Source of the DNA: Candidatus Aminicenantota bacterium
Lineage (GTDB): Bacteria; Acidobacteriota; Aminicenantia; UBA2199
Assembly (NCBI GenBank): GCA_030612495.1
Contig: JAUWNT010000051.1
Coordinates: 1-13,668 of the forward strand
Direction of reading: 5' to 3'
DNA: 13,668 nt
Under the pieces are notes generated by a model. The model did no database searches, was not told the DNA's origin, and was given only the letters and a program-made list of their open reading frames with translations. This document shows positions 1 to 8,495 of this stretch, one piece after another. Position 1 is the first letter of the stretch, and every line of letters begins with the position of its first letter. A program made the position numbers and the translations under genes.

Positions 1-147
1 TGACAGGATATTAAAGAAGTTTAAGCGAAATTAAAAGTTTTTATATAGATTCTTAAATGAGGCAATAGGGTGATATAAAGGGAAATTTATTAAATTTTTA
101 GAATTACCACCATTACAAAAAAAATATTTAAATAAAAATGGAAAAAA
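1..147. other. Upstream intergenic region with a possible 10-codon gene tail
   Basis: AT-rich sequence before uvrC. In frame 2 it begins with ten sense codons (2-31, reading DRILKKFKRN) ending in TAA at 32-34. This could be the C-terminus of an upstream plus-strand gene cut by the window edge, but ten codons cannot be identified and an open stretch this short is expected by chance. The rest (35-147) has no credible ORF on either strand. An A/T-only near-palindrome (AAATTT-ATT-AAATTT, about 84-98) is too weak to call a terminator. Confidence 0.25.
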
Positions 148-156
148 TGGTATAAT
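148..156 (+). promoter_or_regulatory. Extended -10 promoter element for uvrC
   Basis: TGG followed by TATAAT forms a perfect extended -10 motif (TGn-TATAAT, with TATAAT at 151-156). The -35 position 17 bp upstream (TTAAAT at 128-133) matches only 3 of 6 consensus bases, as extended -10 promoters tolerate. Transcription would start near 163, leaving a leader of only about 11 nt before the GTG start at 174. Inferred by motif match only. Confidence 0.5.
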
Positions 157-173
157 AAATCTAAGAAAAGAGA

Positions 174-1733
174 GTGATAAAGAAGAGAAATGATTTTCCA
201 GAAAAGCCCGGTGTATATTTATTTAAATCAAAAAAAAATAAAATTTTATACATAGGTAAAGCTAAAAATTTAAAAAAGAGAGTTGCTCACTACTTCAAGA
301 AAAAAAACGATCAAATCATAAAAACCCTTTTGGATAAATCAAAGGAAATTGATTTTATTGTTACTGATGATGAAAAAGATGCTTTACATCTGGAATATAA
401 TCTTATTCATAGCTATAAGCCTCCTTTTAATATAAGATTAAGGGATGATAAGAGTTACCCTTTGATTGAGATAAAACTTAAAGATGAATTCCCCGGGATC
501 TATTATTCTAGAAAAGTTGATGAAAAGAATTTTTACATAGGCCCAATACCTGATTCTAAAAAGACAAAATTTATAATTGATATAGTAACGAGGATTTTCA
601 AACTTAGAACATGTACGAACAGTATATTTAAAAGGTCATGTGCATGCCTTTATTATTATATTGGGAGGTGCTCTGCGCCCTGCATTAAGAAAATTGATAG
701 GGATAAATATAATGAGAATGTTAGAGATGCGATTGAATTTCTTAAGGGGAATAAAACGAAAGTTATTAAAAAGCTTTATAAAGAGATGGAGAAATGTTCT
801 GATGAATTAAGATTTGAGGAGGCACAAAAGAAAAAAGAGGATATAGAGTTAATTAATGAATTCAGCCTTGAATCTTATATCTCAACTGTTATAAAAGTTG
901 ATTATGATGTGATAGCTATTGATAATAAGGAGAATGAAAGTTCAATCGTTTTATTTTCAGTTATTCAGGGCAAGGTTAGAAAGAGAGAATTTTTTTCTTT
1001 AAGTAATCTAAGCTCGAGCAGAGAAGATATTTTAAAGGATTTTATTATCTCTTTTTATATAAAAAATAATATACCAGTGGAGATAATTGTTCGATTTCTT
1101 CCTTCAGACTGTGAATATATTGAAGAAATGTTTTCGAAATTTGTAAAGAAGAAGGTGAAAATCAAAGTTCCATATAAAGGTAATAAAAAAAAGGTGCTTG
1201 AGTTAGCAGAAAAAAATTTAGATCTTCATGATAGAAAAAATGATTATAATATTATTATTGAGAGTATAAAAAGTAAATTAAATCTGAACAATTTGCCTTT
1301 TCTGATAGAAGGTTATGATATATCTCATTTTTCAGAGAGAGAAAGAGTAGGTGCTGTAGTTGTTTTTAAAAATGGAAAAGCATTAAGATCAATGTATAGA
1401 AATTATGTAATTAAAAATGCAAAATCAGGTGATACTGAAGCTATAAAAGAGGTTTTGAAGAGAAGGTTTAAAAAGATCAAAAAATATCCTGATCTTATTG
1501 TTATTGATGGTGGTAAGCCTCAATTAAGTGCTGCTAAGATTGTAAAGAAGAATCTTAATATAAGTTCTGATATTATTTCGATTGCAAAGAGAGAGGAGAG
1601 AATCTTTTTAGAAAAGGGGGGCTCATTTTTATTTCAAAAGGATTCTCCTGAGATGTTCTTATTTCAAAATATTAGAGACGAAGCACACAGGAGGGCTATA
1701 ACACACCACAGAAAGATAAGGGAAAAGATTTGA
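174..1733 (+). CDS. uvrC: UvrABC excinuclease subunit C, lacking the C-terminal HhH domain
   Basis: UvrC makes both incisions, 3' and 5' of a DNA lesion, within the UvrB-DNA complex of nucleotide excision repair in the cytoplasm. Visible in order: GIY-YIG nuclease (PGVYLF at 12-17, YIG at 26-28, KNLKKRV at 31-37, probable catalytic Glu74); a Cys cluster at 147, 156, 158, 166 and 170, whose spacing fits the four cysteines proposed to bind Fe-S in E. coli UvrC; a UVR motif near 200-230 for UvrB contact; and the RNase H-like nuclease (YDISHF with Asp382, IDGGKPQL with Asp445, EAHRRAI with His505). The protein is 519 aa where the family is usually about 590-620, and it stops soon after the last catalytic His, so the usual tandem helix-hairpin-helix DNA-binding domain is absent. 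No HhH-like sequence follows in any frame. The GTG start is chosen because it puts 11 residues before PGVYLF, as in homologues; its Shine-Dalgarno (purine-rich AAGAAAAGAGA) is weak. Confidence 0.95.
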   Translation: MIKKRNDFPEKPGVYLFKSKKNKILYIGKAKNLKKRVAHYFKKKNDQIIKTLLDKSKEIDFIVTDDEKDALHLEYNLIHSYKPPFNIRLRDDKSYPLIEIKLKDEFPGIYYSRKVDEKNFYIGPIPDSKKTKFIIDIVTRIFKLRTCTNSIFKRSCACLYYYIGRCSAPCIKKIDRDKYNENVRDAIEFLKGNKTKVIKKLYKEMEKCSDELRFEEAQKKKEDIELINEFSLESYISTVIKVDYDVIAIDNKENESSIVLFSVIQGKVRKREFFSLSNLSSSREDILKDFIISFYIKNNIPVEIIVRFLPSDCEYIEEMFSKFVKKKVKIKVPYKGNKKKVLELAEKNLDLHDRKNDYNIIIESIKSKLNLNNLPFLIEGYDISHFSERERVGAVVVFKNGKALRSMYRNYVIKNAKSGDTEAIKEVLKRRFKKIKKYPDLIVIDGGKPQLSAAKIVKKNLNISSDIISIAKREERIFLEKGGSFLFQKDSPEMFLFQNIRDEAHRRAITHHRKIREKI

Positions 1734-1846
1734 GAAATAGAGAAAATATAAAAATATTTTATTTGAAAATAAATTATGGTTGTTCTATTATTTGTTATTA
1801 CTGCAAATAAATCATCAATATGATTAAAGCTTAATTTGGAGGATGA
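1734..1846. other. Intergenic region uvrC-symporter
   Basis: The 113 bp holds an A/T-only inverted repeat (AAAATAT 1743-1749, loop AAAA, ATATTTT 1754-1760), which is too weak to call confidently as a terminator, and then the promoter listed separately. A good Shine-Dalgarno (GGAGG, 1838-1842) sits 4 nt before the next start codon. Confidence 0.5.
1763..1791 (+). promoter_or_regulatory. Sigma-70-type promoter for the symporter gene
   Basis: TTGAAA (1763-1768, 5 of 6 to consensus) and TATTAT (1786-1791, 5 of 6) are separated by the optimal 17 bp. Predicted start of transcription is near 1798, giving a leader of about 49 nt before the ATG at 1847. This suggests that the transporter is transcribed independently of uvrC. 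Confidence 0.5.
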
Positions 1847-3106
1847 ATGAAATTAAAGCTTCATTGGCAGGTTCTTATTGCAATGTTTTGCGGGGCTGTT
1901 GTTGGTGTTATTTTCCAGCTGGTTTATAATGCGAAACCTTCTGGTTGGCTTTATACACTGATTATATCTTTAGGAACGATTTTTATAAGACTTCTTAGAA
2001 TGGTAATTGTTCCTCTGATTTTTACCTCAATTGTAAGTGGTGTTTCAAGTGTTGGGAAAGGAAAAAATATTGGGAGATTGGGTTTAAAGACTTTTTTCTA
2101 TTATATGATCACAAGCATTTTTGCAATACTGATTGGCTTGATGTTAACAAATTTAATACATCCTGGGTATGGAGCGAATATACCAATTACCAATGATTTT
2201 AACCCGGAAAATTTAAAAACCCCGGGTTCTCCAGTCCAAATTTTAATAAGAATGATACCTCTGAACCCAATAAAAGCTGCATCAACTGGAGATATGCTTG
2301 GTATTATTTTCTTTTCGATCTTTCTTGGAGTTGTGTTAACTAAAGTAAAACCTCAAACACAGGATTTTTTAAAGAAATTTTTTGATTCCTCATTCGAGGT
2401 TATGATGAAGATAACAGAATTTGTTATAAAGCTTCTTCCTATAGGTGTTTTTGGGTTAATAGTTAAAGCAGTTTCAACTGCTGGTTTTGATTTATTTAAG
2501 GTTGTCGGTAAGTATATGCTAACAGTATGTGCAGGATTGTCAATACATTTGCTAATAATTCTCCCTTTGATCTTTTATCTTTTTACTAGAATTAATCCCA
2601 TCTACCATTTTAAGGCAATGGCATCTACAATGATAACAGCTTTTTCGACCAGCTCGTCAAATGCAACATTACCTTTAACAATGAGAAGTGTTGAAAAAAA
2701 TGTTGGTGTTTCAAATAAAATTTCAAGTTTTGTTTTACCTTTAGGTGCTACTGTTAATATGGATGGCACTGCTTTATATGAGTGTGCAGGAGTGATATTT
2801 ATCAGTCAGGTTTTAGGGTTGCATCTTGGTTTTGCTCAACAATTTATAGTTGTTCTAACTGCTCTGCTTGCTTCGATTGGCTGTGCTGGAATTCCAAGTG
2901 CAGGTCTGGTTGTGATATTTATAGTTACACAAGCAGTTGGATTTAAGGATGTGGATGTAGGTGTGATTATAGGGACAATGCTGGCAGTTGATAGGCCACT
3001 TGATATGTTCAGAACAATGGTTAATGTTTTTAGCGACAGTGTTGGAACTACTATAATTGCAAAAAGTGAAGGAGAGACGAACCTGTACCCAGAATTAAAG
3101 AAATAA
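1847..3106 (+). CDS. Dicarboxylate/amino acid:cation symporter (SDF/DAACS family)
   Basis: A 419-aa integral inner-membrane secondary transporter of the GltPh/GltP/DctA family (Pfam SDF), of normal length. It imports acidic amino acids or C4-dicarboxylates with Na+ or H+. The transport-core signatures are all visible: serine-rich HP1 tip (STSSSNATLP, 268-277), unwound TM7 motif NMDGT (304-308), HP2 tip GIPSAG (348-353), and the TM8 ligand helix with Asp382, Asp386, Arg389, Thr390, Asn393 and Asp397. Arg389 occupies the position of GltPh Arg397, which pairs with the substrate side-chain carboxylate, so an acidic substrate is favoured over neutral amino acids. NMDGT and the Asp pair resemble Na+ sites, but the coupling ion cannot be fixed from sequence. 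It has its own promoter and a strong RBS. Exact substrate (glutamate, aspartate, succinate, fumarate) is unresolved, so no gene symbol is given. Confidence 0.93.
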   Translation: MKLKLHWQVLIAMFCGAVVGVIFQLVYNAKPSGWLYTLIISLGTIFIRLLRMVIVPLIFTSIVSGVSSVGKGKNIGRLGLKTFFYYMITSIFAILIGLMLTNLIHPGYGANIPITNDFNPENLKTPGSPVQILIRMIPLNPIKAASTGDMLGIIFFSIFLGVVLTKVKPQTQDFLKKFFDSSFEVMMKITEFVIKLLPIGVFGLIVKAVSTAGFDLFKVVGKYMLTVCAGLSIHLLIILPLIFYLFTRINPIYHFKAMASTMITAFSTSSSNATLPLTMRSVEKNVGVSNKISSFVLPLGATVNMDGTALYECAGVIFISQVLGLHLGFAQQFIVVLTALLASIGCAGIPSAGLVVIFIVTQAVGFKDVDVGVIIGTMLAVDRPLDMFRTMVNVFSDSVGTTIIAKSEGETNLYPELKK

Positions 3107-3135
3107 TTTTTCTGTTTCAACAAAATAGATGTCTG

Positions 3136-3144
3136 TGATATAAT
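3136..3144 (+). promoter_or_regulatory. Extended -10 promoter element for fabD
   Basis: TGA-TATAAT is a perfect extended -10 (TATAAT at 3139-3144). The upstream -35 region (TTTCAAC, 3115-3121) is poor. Predicted transcription start is near 3151, about 19 nt before the fabD ATG, just enough to include the AAGGAG Shine-Dalgarno (3159-3164). It lies only 30 bp after the symporter stop codon, and no terminator is visible between the two genes, so read-through is also possible. Confidence 0.5.
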
Positions 3145-3169
3145 TTTTTTTAAAATTTAAGGAGTCAAA

Positions 3170-4087
3170 ATGAAGGATTATGCTTTTTTATTTCCAGGAC
3201 AGGGATCTCAAATCATGGGAATGGGAAAAGATCTGTATGATAAAACTGAGTTTGGTAAAAAAATATTTAAAATGGCTGATGACATATTGGGATATAATTT
3301 TTCTAAAATTTGTTTTGAAGGACCTGAACAGGAGCTTAAATTAACATATAATACACAACCTGCTTTGTTAACAGTTTCATATATTTTATATAGTTTGTTT
3401 GGGAAAGAACCTTTTATAGCTGCTGGGCATAGCCTTGGAGAGTATTCAGCCCTTTTGTGTGCTGAATCAATTAAATTTGAAGATGCAGTTATGCTTGTTC
3501 ATAAAAGGGGTAAATATATGCAGGAGGCAGTTCCGGTTGGAAAGGGTGCAATGGCAGCAATAATTGGAGCTAATATTGAAAGTGTAAAGGAGGTTGTCTC
3601 AGAAGTTAATGGAATTGTTAATCTGGCAAACTGGAATAGTTCTTCTCAAATTGTAATATCAGGTGAAAAGGAAGCAGTGGAAGAAGCAGTTGAAAAAATA
3701 TCAGCTCCAAAATCTGTTTTTCTCCCAGTCTCAGCTCCTTTTCACTCAGAGCTTATGCTTCCAGCACAAAAAAAATTGGCATATGACATTAAGAATACTG
3801 AATTTAAGAATCTTAAGTTTCCAGTTGTCAATAACGTTGAGGTAAAAGAAACCGTAAATGGTGAAGAAGCAAGAGAAGCATTAATAAAACAGGTGACAGA
3901 CCCTGTTTTATGGCACTCTACAATGATTAAATTTCTTAAAGAGATGAAAATATATAAATATGTTGAAGTTGGTACTGGTAAGGTACTTGCTGGTCTTTTA
4001 AAAAGAACTGCAAGGGAGCTTCAAATAGAAGTTGAAGTAATGAATATTCAAACCTTAGATGACATCAAAAACATGCAAACTTCCTGA
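3170..4087 (+). CDS. fabD: Malonyl-CoA:ACP transacylase
   Basis: Transfers the malonyl group from CoA to acyl carrier protein, supplying the extender unit of type II fatty acid synthesis in the cytoplasm. All catalytic landmarks are present: oxyanion-hole GQGSQ (10-14, Gln11), nucleophile elbow GHSLGEY with Ser88 (86-92), carboxylate-binding Arg in HKRGKYMQ (about 113), catalytic His192 in APFHS (189-193), and a Gln near 241 before DPVLW. The 305-aa length is normal. The start follows an AAGGAG Shine-Dalgarno with good spacing. The gene stands alone: in many bacteria fabD sits in a fabH-fabD-fabG-acpP-fabF cluster, while here its neighbours are a transporter and a convergent cold-shock gene. 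Identity is secure; a role in a secondary polyketide pathway cannot be excluded, but nothing nearby suggests one. Confidence 0.96.
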   Translation: MKDYAFLFPGQGSQIMGMGKDLYDKTEFGKKIFKMADDILGYNFSKICFEGPEQELKLTYNTQPALLTVSYILYSLFGKEPFIAAGHSLGEYSALLCAESIKFEDAVMLVHKRGKYMQEAVPVGKGAMAAIIGANIESVKEVVSEVNGIVNLANWNSSSQIVISGEKEAVEEAVEKISAPKSVFLPVSAPFHSELMLPAQKKLAYDIKNTEFKNLKFPVVNNVEVKETVNGEEAREALIKQVTDPVLWHSTMIKFLKEMKIYKYVEVGTGKVLAGLLKRTARELQIEVEVMNIQTLDDIKNMQTS

Positions 4088-4116
4088 TTTAAAAATATAA
4101 ACTAAGATTATTTAAG

Positions 4117-4140
4117 AGTAGATTTGATAATTAATCTACT
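4117..4140. terminator. Hairpin between convergent fabD and csp
   Basis: Perfect 8-bp inverted repeat AGTAGATT (4117-4124) and AATCTACT (4133-4140) with an 8-nt loop. It lies between two convergent genes and overlaps the csp stop codon (4131-4133). Position suggests a shared bidirectional terminator or 3'-end stabiliser, but the stem has only two G/C pairs and neither side carries a clean U-tract, so intrinsic termination would be inefficient. Confidence 0.35.
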
Positions 4141-4334
4141 AATTTGACATTTATTGCTTGAGGCCCCTTATCTCCATCTGTAATTTCAAATGTAACTTCT
4201 TGATCTTCTTGTAATGTTTTAAATCCTTCATTAGTTATGTTTGTGTAATGTACAAATACGTCTTCTCCATCTTCTCTTGAAATAAAGCCAAAGCCTTTTT
4301 TCGAATCAAACCATTTAACTTTTCCTTTTAACAT
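4131..4334 (-). CDS. Cold-shock domain protein (CspA family)
   Basis: A 67-aa single cold-shock (OB-fold) domain protein, normal length for the family. These proteins bind single-stranded nucleic acids and melt RNA secondary structure, aiding translation and transcription antitermination, especially in the cold. Both RNA-binding motifs are intact: RNP1 KGFGFI (13-18) preceded by VKWFDSK, and RNP2 DVFVHY (25-30). A strong Shine-Dalgarno (GGAAGGA, read on the minus strand, about 4341-4347) precedes the ATG. It is the only minus-strand gene in the window, convergent with fabD and divergent from the DUF1015 gene. Which paralogue (CspA, B, C, etc.) cannot be decided from one copy, so no symbol is given. 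Confidence 0.95.
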   Translation of the reverse strand: MLKGKVKWFDSKKGFGFISREDGEDVFVHYTNITNEGFKTLQEDQEVTFEITDGDKGPQAINVKLVD

Positions 4335-4371
4335 GAAAATTCCTTCCTTTAAATTAAAATTAAAATCTCAG

Positions 4372-4380
4372 ATTATCATA
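4372..4380 (-). promoter_or_regulatory. Candidate -10 element for csp
   Basis: On the minus strand TATGATAAT contains two overlapping -10-like hexamers (TATGAT and GATAAT, each 5 of 6 to consensus). The only -35-like hexamer nearby (TTGCAG, 3 of 6) lies 12-15 bp upstream, too close. If used, the leader would be about 35 nt, far shorter than the long structured leader of E. coli cspA. Confidence 0.25.
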
Positions 4381-4468
4381 ATTTTTTTAAAACTGCAAGA
4401 AAATAAAATAAAAAATTGAAATAAAAAAAAGAAAGAAAGGTTAAAAAAATCATCTTTTAAAAAATGCG

Positions 4469-4496
4469 TTGACATTGATTTAGATTCTTTTATAAT
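4469..4496 (+). promoter_or_regulatory. Near-consensus sigma-70 promoter for the DUF1015-folD operon
   Basis: Perfect TTGACA (4469-4474) and perfect TATAAT (4491-4496) separated by 16 bp. This is the best housekeeping promoter in the window. The predicted start is near 4503, giving a leader of about 43 nt with no obvious riboswitch or attenuator fold. It should drive the DUF1015 gene and, given the small gaps downstream, probably folD and the genes after it. Confidence 0.75.
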
Positions 4497-4531
4497 ATAA
4501 TAACTCTATATTTTTATTTCTTATAGATTAT

Positions 4532-4540
4532 TAAGGAGGA
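4532..4540 (+). promoter_or_regulatory. Full-consensus ribosome binding site of the DUF1015 gene
   Basis: TAAGGAGGA is complementary to the canonical 3' end of 16S rRNA and ends 5 nt before the ATG at 4546. Together with the consensus promoter it suggests high expression. Confidence 0.75.
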
Positions 4541-4545
4541 ACAAC

Positions 4546-5787
4546 ATGGCAAGAATTGAGCCTTTTAAAGGATTAAGACCAAGAAAAGATATAGTAGATA
4601 AGGTAGCGTCACCGCCATATGATGTATTGAATTCTCAAGAGGCAAGAGAATTTGCTAAAGGAAATGATTTCTCTTTTTTACATATTGTTAAGCCTGAGAT
4701 AGATTTGCCTGAAGGGACTGATCTTTATTCAGATGGGGTTTATGCAAAAGCAAAAGAGAATTTCGAAAGATTCCAAAAAGAGAAGATCTTGATTAAGGAT
4801 GATAAAAAGAGTTTTTATATTTATAAACAAATTTGGAAAGGGCATGTTCAAATAGGTCTTGCTGCTGGAGCTTCTGCTAAGGATTATCAAGATGATGTCA
4901 TAAAAAAGCATGAGTTAACTAGAGAAGATAAGGAAAAAGATAGGATGAGGCATATTGAAACTTTAAATGCCAATACTGGCCCGGTGTTTTTGACTTTTAG
5001 GCAAAAAAAAGAGATTGATAATCTCTTTGAAAAAGCAATGCAAGGAGAACCTGAATATGATTTTGTTTCTGAAGACGAAGTACGTCATGTTTTTTATGTG
5101 GTAAGTGACGAGAACCTGATTAATTCTATAAAAGATGAATTCTCTAAATTGGACCACCTTTATGTGGCTGATGGCCACCATCGCTCTGCTTCAGCAACAA
5201 AGATAAAAATAAAGAGGGAAAAAGAGAACAAAAATCGCACTGGAAATGAGGAGTATAATTTTTTCCTTTCTGTAATATTTCCACACAATCAGATGAAAAT
5301 TCTTCCTTACAACAGGGTAGTTAAAGATCTTAATGGCTTATGTAAAGCTGAGTTGTTTTACAAGATATCAAAAAATTTTGAATATAAGGAAACAGAAAAA
5401 AAGATTCCTGATTCAAATCATGAATTTTGTATGTATATTGAAGGTAAATGGTATTTATTACGAGCAAAGAAGGGGAGTTTTGATGAAAAGGATGCTGTTG
5501 AATCCCTTGATGTGTCAATTCTCCAGGATAATCTTCTTGATCCAGTACTTGGAATAAAAAACCCAAGAAAAGATAAGAGAATTGATTTTGTTGGTGGAAT
5601 AAGGGGTTATAAAGAATTAGAGAGGCTGGTTGATAAAGGGGGATATAAGCTTGGTTTTTTCCTTTTCCCCACAACCATAGACCAGTTGTTTGAGGTTGCT
5701 GATTCTGGGAGGAATATGCCTCCTAAATCAACCTGGTTTGAGCCTAAATTGAAGAGCGGTTTGGTTACTCATTTGTTGCAAGATTGA
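4546..5787 (+). CDS. DUF1015 family protein (COG4198-type), function unknown
   Basis: A 413-aa soluble protein with no signal peptide or membrane segment. It matches the conserved pattern of DUF1015 proteins: ASPPYDV (21-27), KHELT (121-125), the DRMRHIETLNAN block (132-143), VADGHHRSASA (207-217), PYNRVV (254-259), DPVLGI (332-337) and the C-terminal PPKSTWFEPKLKSGL (392-406). The invariant polar residues (KHE, DGHHR) look like an active site, but no reaction is established to my knowledge. DGHHR recalls the DGxxR-type motif of ParB/sulfiredoxin-like folds, including the free-serine kinases SerK and SbnI; that is inference only. In other bacteria I recall DUF1015 genes near serA/serC. Here it is 29 bp upstream of folD, again beside serine-linked one-carbon metabolism. 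It has the strongest promoter and RBS in the window, suggesting a housekeeping role. Confidence 0.88.
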   Translation: MARIEPFKGLRPRKDIVDKVASPPYDVLNSQEAREFAKGNDFSFLHIVKPEIDLPEGTDLYSDGVYAKAKENFERFQKEKILIKDDKKSFYIYKQIWKGHVQIGLAAGASAKDYQDDVIKKHELTREDKEKDRMRHIETLNANTGPVFLTFRQKKEIDNLFEKAMQGEPEYDFVSEDEVRHVFYVVSDENLINSIKDEFSKLDHLYVADGHHRSASATKIKIKREKENKNRTGNEEYNFFLSVIFPHNQMKILPYNRVVKDLNGLCKAELFYKISKNFEYKETEKKIPDSNHEFCMYIEGKWYLLRAKKGSFDEKDAVESLDVSILQDNLLDPVLGIKNPRKDKRIDFVGGIRGYKELERLVDKGGYKLGFFLFPTTIDQLFEVADSGRNMPPKSTWFEPKLKSGLVTHLLQD

Positions 5788-5816
5788 ATAGATGTAAACA
5801 TTAAATGGAGATATAA

Positions 5817-6731
5817 ATGACAATACTTGATGGTAAAAAAGTTTCATCTGAAATCAAACTTCAGGTAATCAAAGAAATAAAGGTACTAAAAAAAAAAACA
5901 GGAAAAGTCCCAGGTTTATCGGTTGTGATCGTTGGAGAAAACAAAGCGTCTAAAGTATATGTTAAATCTAAAGATAAGATGGCTTCTGAACTTGGAATTA
6001 AATCAAATGTAATTGAATTTGATGAAAATATTTCTTCTGTAGAGTTGATTAAAAAGATAAAAGAATTAAACGAAGATGGTGAAGTTAATGGTGTACTTGT
6101 TCAACTTCCTTTACCTAAAAAGTTTAATACATGGGAAGTTTTGACTAATATAAACCCTGATAAAGATGTTGATTGTTTTCTTCCGACAAATCTCGGCATG
6201 ATCTTATTGAACAGAGCAAATATTTTCCCATGCACACCTGCTGGTATTTTAAAAATCTTTGATTATTATAATATAAATGTTTCTGGAATGAATGCATGTG
6301 TTATTGGGAGGAGTTTCATTGTAGGTAAACCAATAGCTGCTATGTTGACGAACAGAAATGCTACTGTTACTATATGTCACTCGAAAACGAAGAATTTAGC
6401 AGATCATTTAAAAAGAGCTGATTTGATTGTATCTGCTATTGGGAAACCCGGTTTTATTTCAGAAGATATGGTTAAACAGGGCTCTGTTTTAATTGATGTT
6501 GGTATAAATTATATTATAAAAAAAGATGATGTGTATGAGCATTGTGATGAACTACAAATCAAAAAATTTGAGAGAAAGGGATATGCAATAACCGGAGATA
6601 TTCATAAGAATGCATATAAAAAATCCTTATATTATACACCAGTTCCAGGAGGAGTTGGACCTATGACAGTTACAATGTTGATGTATAACACATTGCAATT
6701 ATTTAAGAAAAAACAGGATTTATTAAAATGA
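5817..6731 (+). CDS. folD: Bifunctional methylenetetrahydrofolate dehydrogenase/cyclohydrolase
   Basis: FolD interconverts 5,10-methylene-, 5,10-methenyl- and 10-formyl-tetrahydrofolate using NADP+ (or NAD+), supplying one-carbon units for purines and formyl-Met-tRNA. At 304 aa it is slightly longer than the usual 280-290, the extra being a Lys-rich C-terminal tail. Visible motifs: the catalytic Tyr48/Lys52 segment (YVKSKDK), VLVQLPLP (93-100), PDKDVD (114-119), dinucleotide-binding GRSFIVGKPIAAML (164-177), and PVPGGVGPMT (275-284). The normally near-invariant Gly after DVD is Cys120. Start ATG follows GGAG at good spacing, 29 bp after the DUF1015 stop, so co-transcription is likely. An A11 run (5888-5898) encodes Lys codons 25-27 and is a possible slippage or sequencing-error site. 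Confidence 0.96.
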   Translation: MTILDGKKVSSEIKLQVIKEIKVLKKKTGKVPGLSVVIVGENKASKVYVKSKDKMASELGIKSNVIEFDENISSVELIKKIKELNEDGEVNGVLVQLPLPKKFNTWEVLTNINPDKDVDCFLPTNLGMILLNRANIFPCTPAGILKIFDYYNINVSGMNACVIGRSFIVGKPIAAMLTNRNATVTICHSKTKNLADHLKRADLIVSAIGKPGFISEDMVKQGSVLIDVGINYIIKKDDVYEHCDELQIKKFERKGYAITGDIHKNAYKKSLYYTPVPGGVGPMTVTMLMYNTLQLFKKKQDLLK

Positions 6732-6756
6732 TTTATAAAAACATTAAGATAGAAAA

Positions 6757-8494
<1,738 letters not shown>

Positions 8495-8495
8495 A

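Noticed and set aside
2..34. Ten-codon tail of an upstream gene (DRILKKFKRN)
   Set aside because: Too short to identify or to distinguish from chance; kept only as a remark in the left-edge entry.
1743..1760. Rho-independent terminator after uvrC
   Set aside because: The 7-bp inverted repeat has only A/T pairs and no distinct U-tract following a stable stem; such repeats are common by chance in this composition.
2836..3123. Minus-strand open frame opposite the symporter end
   Set aside because: It is the antisense shadow of a clear SDF-family gene, low-complexity in Thr/Ile, with no RBS and no recognisable domain.
4503..4545. Riboswitch or folate/THF sensor in the leader of the DUF1015-folD operon
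   Set aside because: The predicted leader is about 43 nt, AT-rich and without G/C-paired stems, too short for a known THF or glycine riboswitch.
5330..5674. Minus-strand and plus-strand open frames inside the DUF1015 gene
   Set aside because: Both overlap the conserved coding region, have no RBS or family features, and their composition follows from the AT-rich sense gene.
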